A stretch of DNA of 31,962 nucleotides from JBQCDV01 sp051960855 (lineage in GTDB: Bacteria; Actinomycetota; Actinomycetes; JAJZTN01), in assembly GCA_051960855.1 (NCBI GenBank), contig JBQCDV010000229.1, positions 1 through 31,962 of the forward strand. The letters run 5' to 3'. Both the position numbers and the translations under genes were made by a program. Shown piece by piece: positions 15,393 to 25,014 of this stretch. The notes under the pieces are model-generated. The model saw only the letters and a list, made by a program, of their open reading frames with translations, searched no databases and was not told where the DNA came from. Within the stretch, counting starts at the first letter, position 1; each line of letters begins with the position of its first letter.

Positions 15393-17450
15393 GTGGGACG
15401 GCATGCGCGGCGCAGGACACGAGGGGCGACAGCACGACGCGTGCTGATGCGTCTGCTCATCGTGGTGACCTTGAGTCTGGGGATCAACTACATCATCTGG
15501 CGGTGGACCAGCTCGGTGAACTGGTCGGCCTGGCCGATCGCGGTCCCGCTGGTCCTCGCCGAGACCTACAGCCTGCTCGACGCCGTGCTCTTCGGTCTGA
15601 CGATGTGGCGTCTCAAGGAGCGCCCGCCTGCACCGAGCCCGCCTGACGGCGCGACGGTCGACGTCTTCATCACCACCTACAACGAGCCGGTCGAGCTCGT
15701 GACGACCACAGCGCGGGCCGCCCGCGACATCCGCTGGCCCCACCAGACCTGGATCCTCGACGACGGTGCGCGCGCGGAGATGCGGGAGGCAGCGGAGTCG
15801 CTCGGGATCGGCTACATCCAGCGCGGCCCGGAGTGGGACGGCCTCCCGCGGCATGCGAAGGCCGGAAACCTCAACAACGCGCTCGCCCTCACCGAGGGCG
15901 AGTTCATGCTCATCCTGGACGCCGACCAGATCCCCTCGCCCGAGATCCTGCACCGGACGCTGGGCTGGTTCCGGGACGAGCGCGTCGCCCTCGTCCAGAC
16001 CCCGCAGTGGTTCACCAACGTCACCGACGCCGACCCGCTCGGCAGTCAGGCCCCGCTGTTCTACGGACCGATCCAGCAGGGCAAGGACGGCTGGAACGCT
16101 GCGTTCTTCTGCGGCTCCAACGCCATCCTGCGGCGCGAAGCCCTGATGCAGGCCGGACTCGCCGACTACGTCCGCACCGTCCGTCGCGCCGTGACCGAGG
16201 CCCTGGACGAGTCCCGGCGCGTCCTGCGCCGCGCACGTCGCCACACCCGGGAGCAGGGACCCGCGGCCACGGCGGCCATCCGCCGCATCGACGCCGCCGC
16301 TCAGCAGGCCCAGCGCGAAGTCCGTCAGCGCATCCCGCTCGCGCTCGTGACTCAGCGCTTCCAGTCCGCCGTCGACGAGGCGTCGCGGGAGCTCGTCGCC
16401 GCCGATGTGTCGGGGCTCGAAGCGGACCTCGCCGCGCTCGAGGAGCTGCGCGGCACGGGCAGCTCCGCCGGGACCTATGGCGGCGAGGGCGAGGGCGAGG
16501 GCGAGGGCGAGGTCGGCGACGGCGCCGCGCCCGCGGACAGCGGCGTTCGGACGCTGGACCTCTCGGTCATGGAACGGCTGTCCGACCGAGACTGGACGCC
16601 GCTCGGTGCGCTCGAGTCGGTCAAGGAGCTGATCCGCGCCGTCGACGTCGACCGGGCCGGTGAGGCGCAGGCCGTCATGCCGATGTCGACGGTCAGCGTC
16701 ACCGAGGACATGGCCACGGCCATGCGACTGCACGGCACCGGCTGGAAGAGCGTCTACCACCACGAGGTGCTCGCGCACGGCCTCGCCCCGGAGGACCTCG
16801 GGACGATGCTGCACCAGCGGCTGCGCTGGGCGCAGGGGACGCTCCAGGTGCTGCTGCGTGAGAACCCGCTGCGTGCCCCCGGCCTGCAACCGGGTCAACG
16901 GCTCATGTACTTCGCGACCATGTGGAGCTACCTGTCCGGCTTCGCGGCCGTCGTCTACATCGCGGCGCCGATCCTCTACCTCCTGACGGGGGTCAAACCG
17001 GTCGAGACCTTCGGCGGCACCTTCCTCTGGCACCTCGTGCCGTTTCTCATCGCCAACCAGCTGCTGTTCCTCGTCGTGGCGCACGGCGTCAAGACGTGGC
17101 GCGGACAGCAGTACTCCTTGGCGCTATTCCCGCTGTGGATCCGGGCGGTCACCACCGCGGTCGGCAACGTGTTCTTCGGCAAGAGCCTCGGCTTCGTCGT
17201 GACGCCGAAGACCCGGCAGGCCGGCGGACCGCAGTGGCGGCTGATCCGACCTCAGCTGGTCGCGATGGGCCTGCTCGCCGTCTCCGCCGTCGTCGGCCTG
17301 GTCCGGCTCGGCCTCGGTCAGGCCAAGCCCATCGGCATCCTCGTCAACGCCGCCTGGGTCGTCTTCGACATCGTCATCCTCAGCGTGGTCGTCACCGCGG
17401 CGCGCTACCGCGGTTTCCCCGAGACAAGCGACGAAAGTGCCCCCGCGTGA
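15393..17450 (+). CDS. Membrane family-2 glycosyltransferase, cellulose-synthase-like, with a catalytic-domain insertion
   Basis: The 685-residue protein has two N-terminal membrane helices (about 17-36 and 45-70), a cytoplasmic GT2 domain, and at least four C-terminal helices (505-670). All processive-synthase signatures are present: Asp123-Asp124-Gly, DAD (176-178), FFCGSN (238-243), TED (437-439) and QRLRW (475-479). BcsA has about 20 residues between FCGS and TED, whereas here about 160 extra residues intervene (roughly 255-425). They are rich in Arg, Ala and Glu, probably coiled coil to about 352, then a Gly-Glu repeat (364-373). No PilZ domain follows, so direct c-di-GMP control is unlikely. 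The GTG at 15393 follows GAGGAAGGA. The product polymer is unknown. Confidence 0.88.
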   Translation: MGRHARRRTRGATARRVLMRLLIVVTLSLGINYIIWRWTSSVNWSAWPIAVPLVLAETYSLLDAVLFGLTMWRLKERPPAPSPPDGATVDVFITTYNEPVELVTTTARAARDIRWPHQTWILDDGARAEMREAAESLGIGYIQRGPEWDGLPRHAKAGNLNNALALTEGEFMLILDADQIPSPEILHRTLGWFRDERVALVQTPQWFTNVTDADPLGSQAPLFYGPIQQGKDGWNAAFFCGSNAILRREALMQAGLADYVRTVRRAVTEALDESRRVLRRARRHTREQGPAATAAIRRIDAAAQQAQREVRQRIPLALVTQRFQSAVDEASRELVAADVSGLEADLAALEELRGTGSSAGTYGGEGEGEGEGEVGDGAAPADSGVRTLDLSVMERLSDRDWTPLGALESVKELIRAVDVDRAGEAQAVMPMSTVSVTEDMATAMRLHGTGWKSVYHHEVLAHGLAPEDLGTMLHQRLRWAQGTLQVLLRENPLRAPGLQPGQRLMYFATMWSYLSGFAAVVYIAAPILYLLTGVKPVETFGGTFLWHLVPFLIANQLLFLVVAHGVKTWRGQQYSLALFPLWIRAVTTAVGNVFFGKSLGFVVTPKTRQAGGPQWRLIRPQLVAMGLLAVSAVVGLVRLGLGQAKPIGILVNAAWVVFDIVILSVVVTAARYRGFPETSDESAPA
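16482..16511 (+). repeat. Five tandem GGCGAG hexamers inside the glycosyltransferase gene
   Basis: The hexamer GGCGAG is repeated five times without interruption, encoding (Gly-Glu)5 at residues 364-373, within the long insertion of the catalytic domain. Copy-number change would keep the frame and only lengthen or shorten the acidic linker. Confidence 0.95.
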
Positions 17451-17510
17451 TCCCGCGGTAAGCGGCGTCCCCGCCGACGCGGACTGTTGCCGGTGGGGCA
17501 GGATGCGCGC

Positions 17511-19649
17511 ATGACCGACGACCTCAGCTTCCCGCGTCACTCCGCGCGCACTATGCGCTTCACCCTCGGCGCGCCCCGCAGCTTCACGCTGGCACCGGAT
17601 GCTGGCCGCCTCACGTGGCTGCAGACGCGGTCGGGCACCGACCGCAGCGCGTGCCTGTGGGTGCAGGACCTGCCGGACGGCGACCCGCGCGTCGTCGCCG
17701 ATCCCGCCGTGCTGCTCGCCTCCGGTGCCGAGGAGCTCACACCGGAGGAGCGGGCCCGTCGCGAGCGGGCGCGAGAGGGCGGCGCGGGCGTCGTCGGCTA
17801 CAGCACCGACGCAGCGGTCACGCGGGCGGCCTTCGCGCTGTCAGGGCAGCTCTACGTCGTCGACCTCACCGGGGAGTCGCAGCCGCGTCGGCTCGAGGTA
17901 CCCACGCCGGTCGCAGATCCCCGGCTCGACCCGACCGGGCAGCGCGTGAGCTTCACGCATGACGGCTCGCTCTATGTCGTGGGCGCCGACGCCGGTACCC
18001 CGGCGCAGCAGGTCGCCGAGCGTGAGTCCGAGACGGTGACCTGGGGCCTGGCGGAGTTTGTGGCCGCCGAGGAGATGAGCCGCTACCGCGGCACGTGGTG
18101 GAGCCCGAGTGGCGACCGCCTGCTGGCCACGCGGGTCGACGAGGCCCCCGTCAACGTCTGGCACATCGCCGACCCCGCTCACCCCGAGAGCGAGCCGCTC
18201 ACCGTGCGCTACCCGGCGGCCGGCACCCCGAACGCCGACGTCCGCGTCTTCGTCGTCAGCCTCGACGGCGACCGGACCGAAGCCGTGTGGGACCGAGACG
18301 CCTACCCCTACCTCGCCACCGCCGCCTGGGACGCCGACCACGGCCCCCACCTCCTGGTGCAGAGCCGCGACCAGCACGACGTCGCCGTGCTGCGGGTCGA
18401 CGAGTCCGACGGCACGACCGCGGTCGTGCGGACCGAGCATGACGACACCTGGCTGGAGCTCATCCCGGGCCTGCCCGCCTGGCTGCCCGACGGGCGACTG
18501 CTGCGCGTCGTACCCGACGCGGCGTCAGACACCAACCGGCTCTACGCCGACGACGAGCCCCTGACTCCGGCCGGCCTGCAGGTGCAGGGGGTGCTGGGCG
18601 TCACTCCCGTCGGCGTCGTCGTCAGCGGAACCGAGGACTCCACCGAGGACCACGTCCACCTCGTCACGCCGCAGCCCAGCGGGGGTGCGACGGTCAGGCG
18701 CATCGACCCCCCGGAGAGCAGGGTCGCGGCTGCCGTCGTCTCCGACAGCGGAATCGTGCTCGGCAAGGGCGACGTCAACAACTGGGGCCGCAGCTGGAGC
18801 GTCTCGCCATTGTCCGCCGAGGGGGCCGGGCCGAGCCTCGCACACCTCCCCGGCCGGGCCGAGACACCCGCCGTGCAGCCCGAGCCGCGCTTCCTCACCC
18901 TGGGCGAGCGCCAGCTGCAGGCGGCCCTGCTGCTGCCGTCCGGTCATCAGCCAGGCACGCGCCTGCCCGTCCTGCTCGACCCGTACGGCGGCCCTCACGC
19001 GCGGCGCGTGCTCCGCAGCCGGTCGGCTTTCGGTGAGTCCCAGTGGTGGGCCGACCAGGGCTTCGCTGTCCTCGTCATCGACGGGCGGGGCACGCCCGCT
19101 CGTACCCCCAGCTGGGAGCGCTCGGTCGCCGGTGACCTCGCCACCCCGGCGCTGGAGGACCAGGTTGACGGACTCCTCGCAGCCGCGAAGACCGAGCCCG
19201 ACCTCGACCTGAGCCGCGTCGCGATCCGCGGCTGGTCCTTCGGTGGCTACCTGGCTGCGCTGGCCGTGCTCCGTCGGCCCGACGTGTTCGCAGCCGCGAT
19301 CGCCGGGGCGCCGGTCACCGACTGGACCCTCTACGACACCCACTACACCGAGCGCTACCTCGGGCCCGACGCCCACGGCGCCGACGCCGCCGCCTACCGG
19401 CGGAGCAGCCTCCTGGACGACGCTGCCCGCCTGGAGCGCCCGCTCATGGTCATCCACGGCCTCGCCGACGACAACGTCGTCGTCGCCCACTCGCTGCGCC
19501 TGTCCGGTGCCCTGCTGGCAGCCGGCCGCGCCCACGAGGTGCTCCCGCTCACCGGCGTCACGCACATGACGCCGCAGGAGGAGGTCGCCGAGAACCTCCT
19601 CCTGCTGCAGCTGGACTTCCTTGTGCGCGCGCTGCGCCTCGACAGGTAG
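17511..19649 (+). CDS. S9 family serine peptidase, dipeptidyl-peptidase IV type
   Basis: The 712-residue protein has an N-terminal beta-propeller region (to about 440) and a C-terminal alpha/beta-hydrolase. The catalytic triad is Ser576 in RGWSFGGY, Asp653 in HGLADDNV and His685 in THMTPQEE. Glu187-Glu188 in AAEEMSRYRG matches the double-Glu motif by which DPP-IV enzymes hold the free N-terminus of the peptide, which favours dipeptidyl peptidase over prolyl oligopeptidase or acylaminoacyl peptidase. No signal peptide is visible, so it is likely cytosolic. The ATG at 17511 is favoured over a TTG at 17487. It ends before a strong shared terminator, beyond which a peptide importer is encoded on the other strand, so it could process imported peptides. 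Confidence 0.93.
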   Translation: MTDDLSFPRHSARTMRFTLGAPRSFTLAPDAGRLTWLQTRSGTDRSACLWVQDLPDGDPRVVADPAVLLASGAEELTPEERARRERAREGGAGVVGYSTDAAVTRAAFALSGQLYVVDLTGESQPRRLEVPTPVADPRLDPTGQRVSFTHDGSLYVVGADAGTPAQQVAERESETVTWGLAEFVAAEEMSRYRGTWWSPSGDRLLATRVDEAPVNVWHIADPAHPESEPLTVRYPAAGTPNADVRVFVVSLDGDRTEAVWDRDAYPYLATAAWDADHGPHLLVQSRDQHDVAVLRVDESDGTTAVVRTEHDDTWLELIPGLPAWLPDGRLLRVVPDAASDTNRLYADDEPLTPAGLQVQGVLGVTPVGVVVSGTEDSTEDHVHLVTPQPSGGATVRRIDPPESRVAAAVVSDSGIVLGKGDVNNWGRSWSVSPLSAEGAGPSLAHLPGRAETPAVQPEPRFLTLGERQLQAALLLPSGHQPGTRLPVLLDPYGGPHARRVLRSRSAFGESQWWADQGFAVLVIDGRGTPARTPSWERSVAGDLATPALEDQVDGLLAAAKTEPDLDLSRVAIRGWSFGGYLAALAVLRRPDVFAAAIAGAPVTDWTLYDTHYTERYLGPDAHGADAAAYRRSSLLDDAARLERPLMVIHGLADDNVVVAHSLRLSGALLAAGRAHEVLPLTGVTHMTPQEEVAENLLLLQLDFLVRALRLDR

Positions 19650-19660
19650 CGCCACCCCCG

Positions 19661-19707
19661 GATAGCCGAACGCCGCCCGCAAGCGCTGCGGGCGGCGTTC
19701 GGCTATC
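19661..19707. terminator. Bidirectional terminator hairpin with perfect 21-bp arms
   Basis: Arms at 19661-19681 and 19687-19707 are exact reverse complements with a five-base loop. The hairpin lies between the stop of the S9 peptidase gene (19649) and the stop of the importer ATPase gene (19728), which converge here. There is no pronounced T-tract on either side, as is usual in high-GC actinobacteria. The symmetry suits termination from both directions. Confidence 0.9.
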
Positions 19708-19727
19708 TGCTGGTTGGTGGTGCGAGA

Positions 19728-20810
19728 TCAGTCCTCGCCCGCCGCCGCGAGGGCGGGGTTGATGCCGTGCGTCTGCTCCGAGTCCTCGACGGGGAAGTGG
19801 CAGGCGATCCGGTGGCCCGGCGCGATCTCGCGCAGCTCCGGCGCCTCGGTCGCGCAGCGCTCCTGCGCCTTCCAGCACCGCGTCCGGAAGACACAGCCCG
19901 AGGGCGGGTTGCTCGGCGAGGGCAGGTCGCCCTCGAGCAAGATCCGCTCCCGCTTGTGCTCCGACTCCGGGTCCGGCACCGGCACCGCTGACAGCAGCGC
20001 CACAGTGTACGGGTGGCGGGGATGGCTGTAGAGAGAGTCGCTGTCGGCGACCTCCATGACCTTGCCGAGGTACATCACCGTCACGTCGTCGGCCATGTGC
20101 CGCACCACGGACAGGTCGTGGGCGATGAAGACGTAGGCGAGGTTGAACTCGTCCTGGATGTCCTCGAGCAGGTTGACGACCTGCGCCTGGATCGACACAT
20201 CCAGGGCCGAGACCGGCTCGTCACAGACGATCAGCTTGGGCCGCAGGGCGATCGCGCGGGCGATGCCGATGCGCTGCCGCTGACCACCCGAGAACTCGTT
20301 CGGATAGCGGTTCACGTGCTCGGGGTTGAGCCCGACGCGCTCCATGAGCTCCTGCACCGCACGCCGCACCCCACCCGGGGGAGTCACGCCCTGGACCTCG
20401 AACGGCGCGGAGATGATCCGGCCGATCGTGTGGCGCGGGTTGAGCGACGAGTACGGGTCCTGGAAGATCATCTGCATCTGGCGACGCAGCGGGACCAGGT
20501 CCGAGCGCGAAAGGTTTGCGATCTCGCGACCGTCGAACTCGATCGACCCGTCCGTGGGGTCGAGCAGCCGCAGCAGAGTGCGGCCTGCCGTCGACTTGCC
20601 ACAGCCGGACTCCCCCACCAGGCCCATCGTGTGCCCGGGTGCCACCTCGAGCGACAGCCCGTCCACGGCCTTGACCGCCCCGACCTGGCGCTTGAACAGG
20701 CCATGGGTGATCGGGAAGTGCTTGCGCAGGTGGCTGACCCGCAGGAGCGGCTCGGCCCGCGAGGGGCTCGGCTGGGCCGGTCCGGCCGGGCTCTCGGCGA
20801 CCGTGCTCAC
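19728..20810 (-). CDS. Oligopeptide ABC transporter ATP-binding protein, OppF/DppF type (last gene of operon)
   Basis: One of two cytoplasmic ATPases powering the peptide importer. The 360-residue protein has Walker A GESGCGKS (66-73), a Q-loop in QMIFQDPYSSLNPR, signature FSGGQRQR, Walker B LIVCDEPVSALD and switch His in IAHDLS. The C-terminal extension PSNPPSGCVFRTRCWKAQERC is the peptide-transporter type, whose cysteines may hold an iron-sulfur cluster in some relatives. The GTG at 20810 follows AGGAGG and overlaps the preceding ATPase stop as GTGA. In bldK-like order this is the fifth gene. It ends at the shared 21-bp terminator. Confidence 0.94.
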   Translation of the reverse strand: MSTVAESPAGPAQPSPSRAEPLLRVSHLRKHFPITHGLFKRQVGAVKAVDGLSLEVAPGHTMGLVGESGCGKSTAGRTLLRLLDPTDGSIEFDGREIANLSRSDLVPLRRQMQMIFQDPYSSLNPRHTIGRIISAPFEVQGVTPPGGVRRAVQELMERVGLNPEHVNRYPNEFSGGQRQRIGIARAIALRPKLIVCDEPVSALDVSIQAQVVNLLEDIQDEFNLAYVFIAHDLSVVRHMADDVTVMYLGKVMEVADSDSLYSHPRHPYTVALLSAVPVPDPESEHKRERILLEGDLPSPSNPPSGCVFRTRCWKAQERCATEAPELREIAPGHRIACHFPVEDSEQTHGINPALAAAGED

Positions 20811-21942
20811 AGGACCTCCTCGCTGGTCACGTTGCCGGACATGGCCGGGTCGCCCTCGGTGTTGCCGCTCTTACTGGCGACAGGGGCGGCATTCGCAGCT
20901 GCGCCGGTCGGGCGGTACTCGGCCCCGACGAGCGCGAGTCGCTCCGCGCCGACACGCTGGCGCTCGTCCGGAGCGATGTGGCAGCGCACCGCCTGGGTGG
21001 GTGAGACAGGGTCAAGGCCCGGCTCCACCTCGGCACAGCGATTGCCGGGGACGAGGTGCTTGTACTGGCAGCGAGGCCGGAAGACACAACCGCTGGGCAG
21101 GTTGATCAGCGACGGGGGCTGGCCGCCGATCGGGGCCAGCCGCTCGCCGCGCTGCTGGTCCAGCCGCGGCACCGACGAGAGCAGCCCGAGGGTGTAGGGC
21201 ATCTGGGGCCGGTAGAAGATGTCCTCCACCGAGCCCCGCTCGACGATGCGACCGCCGTACATGACGACGACGTCGTCGGACATCTCGGCCACCACACCGA
21301 GGTCATGGGTAATCAGCACGATCGCGGTGTTGAACTCCTGCTGCAGGTCGCGCATCAGCTCGATGATCTGCGCCTGCACGGTGACGTCGAGTGCCGTCGT
21401 GGGCTCGTCGGCGATCAGCAGCTCCGGACCGTTGAGCAGGGCCATCGCGATCATCACGCGCTGCCGCATACCGCCGGAAAGCTGGTGCGGGTAGGTGTCC
21501 AGGCGGTCCGCGGCGTTGGGGATCCCGACGCGCTTAAGCGACTCCAGCGCCTGCTTGCGCGCGTCGCTCTTCGACACGTCCTGGTGCACGCGCACGGCCT
21601 CAACGAGCTGACGCCCGATCGTGTAGAAGGGGTGCAGCGAGCTGAGCGGGTCCTGGAAGATCATCGCCATCCGCTTGCCGCGCAACCCGCGGACAGTCGG
21701 CTCGTCGGCGCCGACGATCTCGGTGTCACCGACGCGGATGGTCCCGGAGACCGACGCCACCTTGCGGTTGTGCAGTCCCATGATCGCCTGGCTGGTCACG
21801 CTCTTGCCGGAGCCCGACTCCCCCACGACCGCGAGCGTGCGACCGGGTTCGACCGAGAACGACACACCGTCGACGGCACGCACGACGCCGTCCTCGGTGG
21901 GGAATCGGACCTGCAGGTCCTCGACCTGCAGGAAGGGGGTGC

Positions 21943-21946
<4 letters not shown>
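20807..21946 (-). CDS. Oligopeptide ABC transporter ATP-binding protein, OppD/DppD type
   Basis: The 379-residue ATPase partners the OppF-type subunit. Walker A is GESGSGKS (42-49), the signature is QLSGGMRQR, Walker B is LLIADEPTTALD, and the switch His is in LITHDLG. The C-terminal domain (about 270-335) carries CVFRPRCQYKHLVPGNRC plus a later Cys, the spacing seen where DppD-type subunits bind [4Fe-4S]. A 40-residue Ala-rich tail follows, longer than usual. The frame is open upstream through the permease region, but the ATG at 21946 overlaps the permease stop as ATGA and gives the family N-terminus. Confidence 0.94.
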
Positions 21947-22932
<986 letters not shown>

Positions 22933-23023
22933 GACGGTTTCGCTCGCTTCCGAAGGCTGCGTGCTGGTGTAGCCGAGGGTCGCACACCGCGAGCAGCAGC
23001 AGTGGCAGGGGCTCGGCACGCGG

Positions 23024-23058
23024 CCGTGGGACGGGTCGGAGTCCGACCCGTCCCACGG
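23024..23058. other. Long hairpin between lipoprotein and permease cistrons
   Basis: Bases 23024-23040 and 23042-23058 are exact reverse complements about a single central base, giving a stem of about 16 bp with a three-base loop. It sits about 90 bp before the permease start in the leftward transcript. With no T-tract, it is more likely an attenuator or an RNA-stabilising stem protecting the binding-protein message than a full terminator. Confidence 0.85.
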
Positions 23059-23075
23059 TCACGGTCTGTCGGTCA

Positions 23076-23094
23076 CGTCAGAGCGACTCTGACG
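23076..23094. other. Short hairpin just after the lipoprotein stop
   Basis: CGTCAGAG and CTCTGACG flank the loop CGA, a perfect 8-bp stem six bases beyond the lipoprotein gene stop in the leftward transcript. With the longer stem at 23024-23058 it forms a double-hairpin intercistronic region. Confidence 0.75.
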
Positions 23095-23100
23095 CTTCGA

Positions 23101-24882
23101 TCACTTCGTGACGTACAGCGCACCGAACGGCATGCCGCCGTACGGAGCCCAGATGTACGCGCCGCCGACCTTCGAGCCGACGATGTACTGGATCTTGCCG
23201 AAGCGGGTCGGGATGACCGGGACGTCCTTCATCGCCTGAGCGTTCAGGTCGGCCCACATCTGGCCCTGCTTGGTGCGGTCGGTCTCCGCCTTGGCCTTCT
23301 GGACAGCGTCGTTGAAGGCCTTGTTGTTGTAGTGCGAGAGGTTGAAGCCGCCGGAGGGCGTCAGCAGCTCGGGCACCACGGTCGAGGCGTTGAGCCAGTC
23401 CGGACCCCAGCCTGCGCTGGAGAGCTCGTGCTCCTTCTTCGGGTCGAGCACGATGCCGTAGTACTGGCCCGGCTCGATCGGGTTCGGCTTCACCGTGATG
23501 CCGGCGCGCTTCTCCGCCGTCACGATCGCACCCGCGACCTTGTCGTTGGTCGGCGTCTGCGGGTAGTCGAAGGTGATCGTCGGCATCGGCTTGCCCGACT
23601 CCTGGATGAGCTGCTTGGCGTAGTCCGGGTCGCCGGTGGCCGGGATGGACTTGCCGAGCAGACCGTCCCACATGTTGGTGGGCTTGTAGTCCAGGGACAG
23701 GTTGGGCTTGATGACGCCGTCGGCCAGGTCACCGGCGAACTTGCCACCGGCGATCGTCAGCAGCTGCTGCCGGTCGAGGGCGGCCGCGATCGCGATGCGC
23801 TGCTTGACGTCGGGGACCTTGTCCACGTTGATCGCGAGGTAGCGGACGTAGGGGTCGTAGTCGTCGAAGCGACGGTCCTTGTAGCGCGGGTCGCTGAAGA
23901 TCGTCGACAGGTCGCCGGAGTCGACGCCAGCCAGCTGCACCGCGGTCTGGTCCTCGCCGGAGTCGGCGATGATGCGCTGGTCGATCTGCGCCGGGTCGAC
24001 ACCGAAGGTGACGACAACCTTGTCCGGGTACGCCGGGCGGTAGGGGTCGCTCTCCTTCTTCCATGCGTCGTTGCGCACGAGGATGAGCTTGCTGCCCTTG
24101 TCGTACTGCTGGATCTTGTACGGACCGGAGGACACGGGGTGGTCGTCGTACTTCTCACCGTCGTCCTTCGCCTTGGGCACGGGGCTGAAGGCGAGCAGGG
24201 TGACGGTGTAGTTGAAGTCCGCGACCGGCTTGTTCAGGTGGAACGTGATGGTTTTGTTGTCCGACGAGCACTCGACGGCCTTGTCGAAGGCGGCCTGGCC
24301 GGTCGCGTCAGCCTTGTAGGGGCCCTTGTAGACCGAGGTGCCGTCGGCGGCCTGCGGGATGTCCAGCATGGAGATCGCGTAGGTCGGGCCGTCGGTGATG
24401 ATGTCGGTCGCGAACGTGCGCGAGACGCCGTACTTGACGTCGGCGCAGGTGATCGGCGAGCCGTCCTCGAAGGTCGCACCGTCGCGCAGCGTGAACTTCC
24501 AGGTCTTGGCGTCGTCACTGGCCTGGCCGGTGTCGGTGGCGAGGTCGGGGACGAGCTCGGAGCCGTCCTTGCCGGCGCCGAACTTGTAGGCGGTCAGCGT
24601 GCGCTGCAGATAGCCGTTGGCGAACGACAGGTCGACACCGGTGTAGTTGCGCTGCGGGTCGAGATGCAGGAACTGCTTCTCGGTGGTCAGGACGTTGATC
24701 GTCCCGCCCTTCTGGCCCTCGCCGGCGCTGCCCCCGGAAGCGGTCGGCCCGCCCGAGGTGCCGTTCGTCGCGCCGCCGGTGTTTGTCCCGGACCCACCGC
24801 TGTTGCTCGAGCATGCGGTGAGAGCGAGGGCAGCGGCGGACACGAGGACGAAAGCGCGCAGACCCTTGTTGGTCTTGCTCAT
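23101..24882 (-). CDS. Family-5 extracellular solute-binding lipoprotein (BldKB/LpqW relative)
   Basis: The 593-residue protein captures peptides outside the membrane for the importer. It has a lipoprotein signal with lipobox LTAC and lipidated Cys24, then a Ser/Gly/Thr-rich tether to about residue 55, then the family-5 binding fold (LATDTGQASDDAKTWKFTLR is typical). The ATG at 24882 follows GGAGGAG. It is the second gene of the five-gene operon. From memory, Streptomyces BldKB occupies the same place, and in M. tuberculosis the lipoprotein LpqW, without a transporter, lies at the corresponding position near typA and mshB. A non-peptide ligand is possible. Confidence 0.93.
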   Translation of the reverse strand: MSKTNKGLRAFVLVSAAALALTACSSNSGGSGTNTGGATNGTSGGPTASGGSAGEGQKGGTINVLTTEKQFLHLDPQRNYTGVDLSFANGYLQRTLTAYKFGAGKDGSELVPDLATDTGQASDDAKTWKFTLRDGATFEDGSPITCADVKYGVSRTFATDIITDGPTYAISMLDIPQAADGTSVYKGPYKADATGQAAFDKAVECSSDNKTITFHLNKPVADFNYTVTLLAFSPVPKAKDDGEKYDDHPVSSGPYKIQQYDKGSKLILVRNDAWKKESDPYRPAYPDKVVVTFGVDPAQIDQRIIADSGEDQTAVQLAGVDSGDLSTIFSDPRYKDRRFDDYDPYVRYLAINVDKVPDVKQRIAIAAALDRQQLLTIAGGKFAGDLADGVIKPNLSLDYKPTNMWDGLLGKSIPATGDPDYAKQLIQESGKPMPTITFDYPQTPTNDKVAGAIVTAEKRAGITVKPNPIEPGQYYGIVLDPKKEHELSSAGWGPDWLNASTVVPELLTPSGGFNLSHYNNKAFNDAVQKAKAETDRTKQGQMWADLNAQAMKDVPVIPTRFGKIQYIVGSKVGGAYIWAPYGGMPFGALYVTK

Positions 24883-24906
24883 GTCACTCCTCCGTGTTGT
24901 CGGCCG

Positions 24907-24920
24907 GCAGCGCGCGCTGC
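24907..24920. repeat. 14-bp perfect palindrome in the gap before the lipoprotein gene
   Basis: GCAGCGCGCGCTGC is its own reverse complement and is flanked by further GGCC-type dyad bases. It lies 25 bp ahead of the lipoprotein start, in the 132-bp gap after the first permease gene. It may form an RNA hairpin in the leader or a protein site. GC-only palindromes arise easily in this DNA, so significance is modest. Confidence 0.5.
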
Positions 24921-25014
24921 GTCGGCCATGGCCACCCGCGGCGTGCGGGGGACCACCCCTCCTCGGCGAGAAGGGAGTCTGTGGGTTGGGATCCGGAGCG
25001 GCTCGAAGTCGAGC

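Noticed and set aside
22933..23019. Cys-rich N-terminal extension of the OppB-type permease (CHCCCSRC)
   Set aside because: The permease family begins at VVSYLIRR; the upstream codons lack homology and lie in the hairpin-containing gap.
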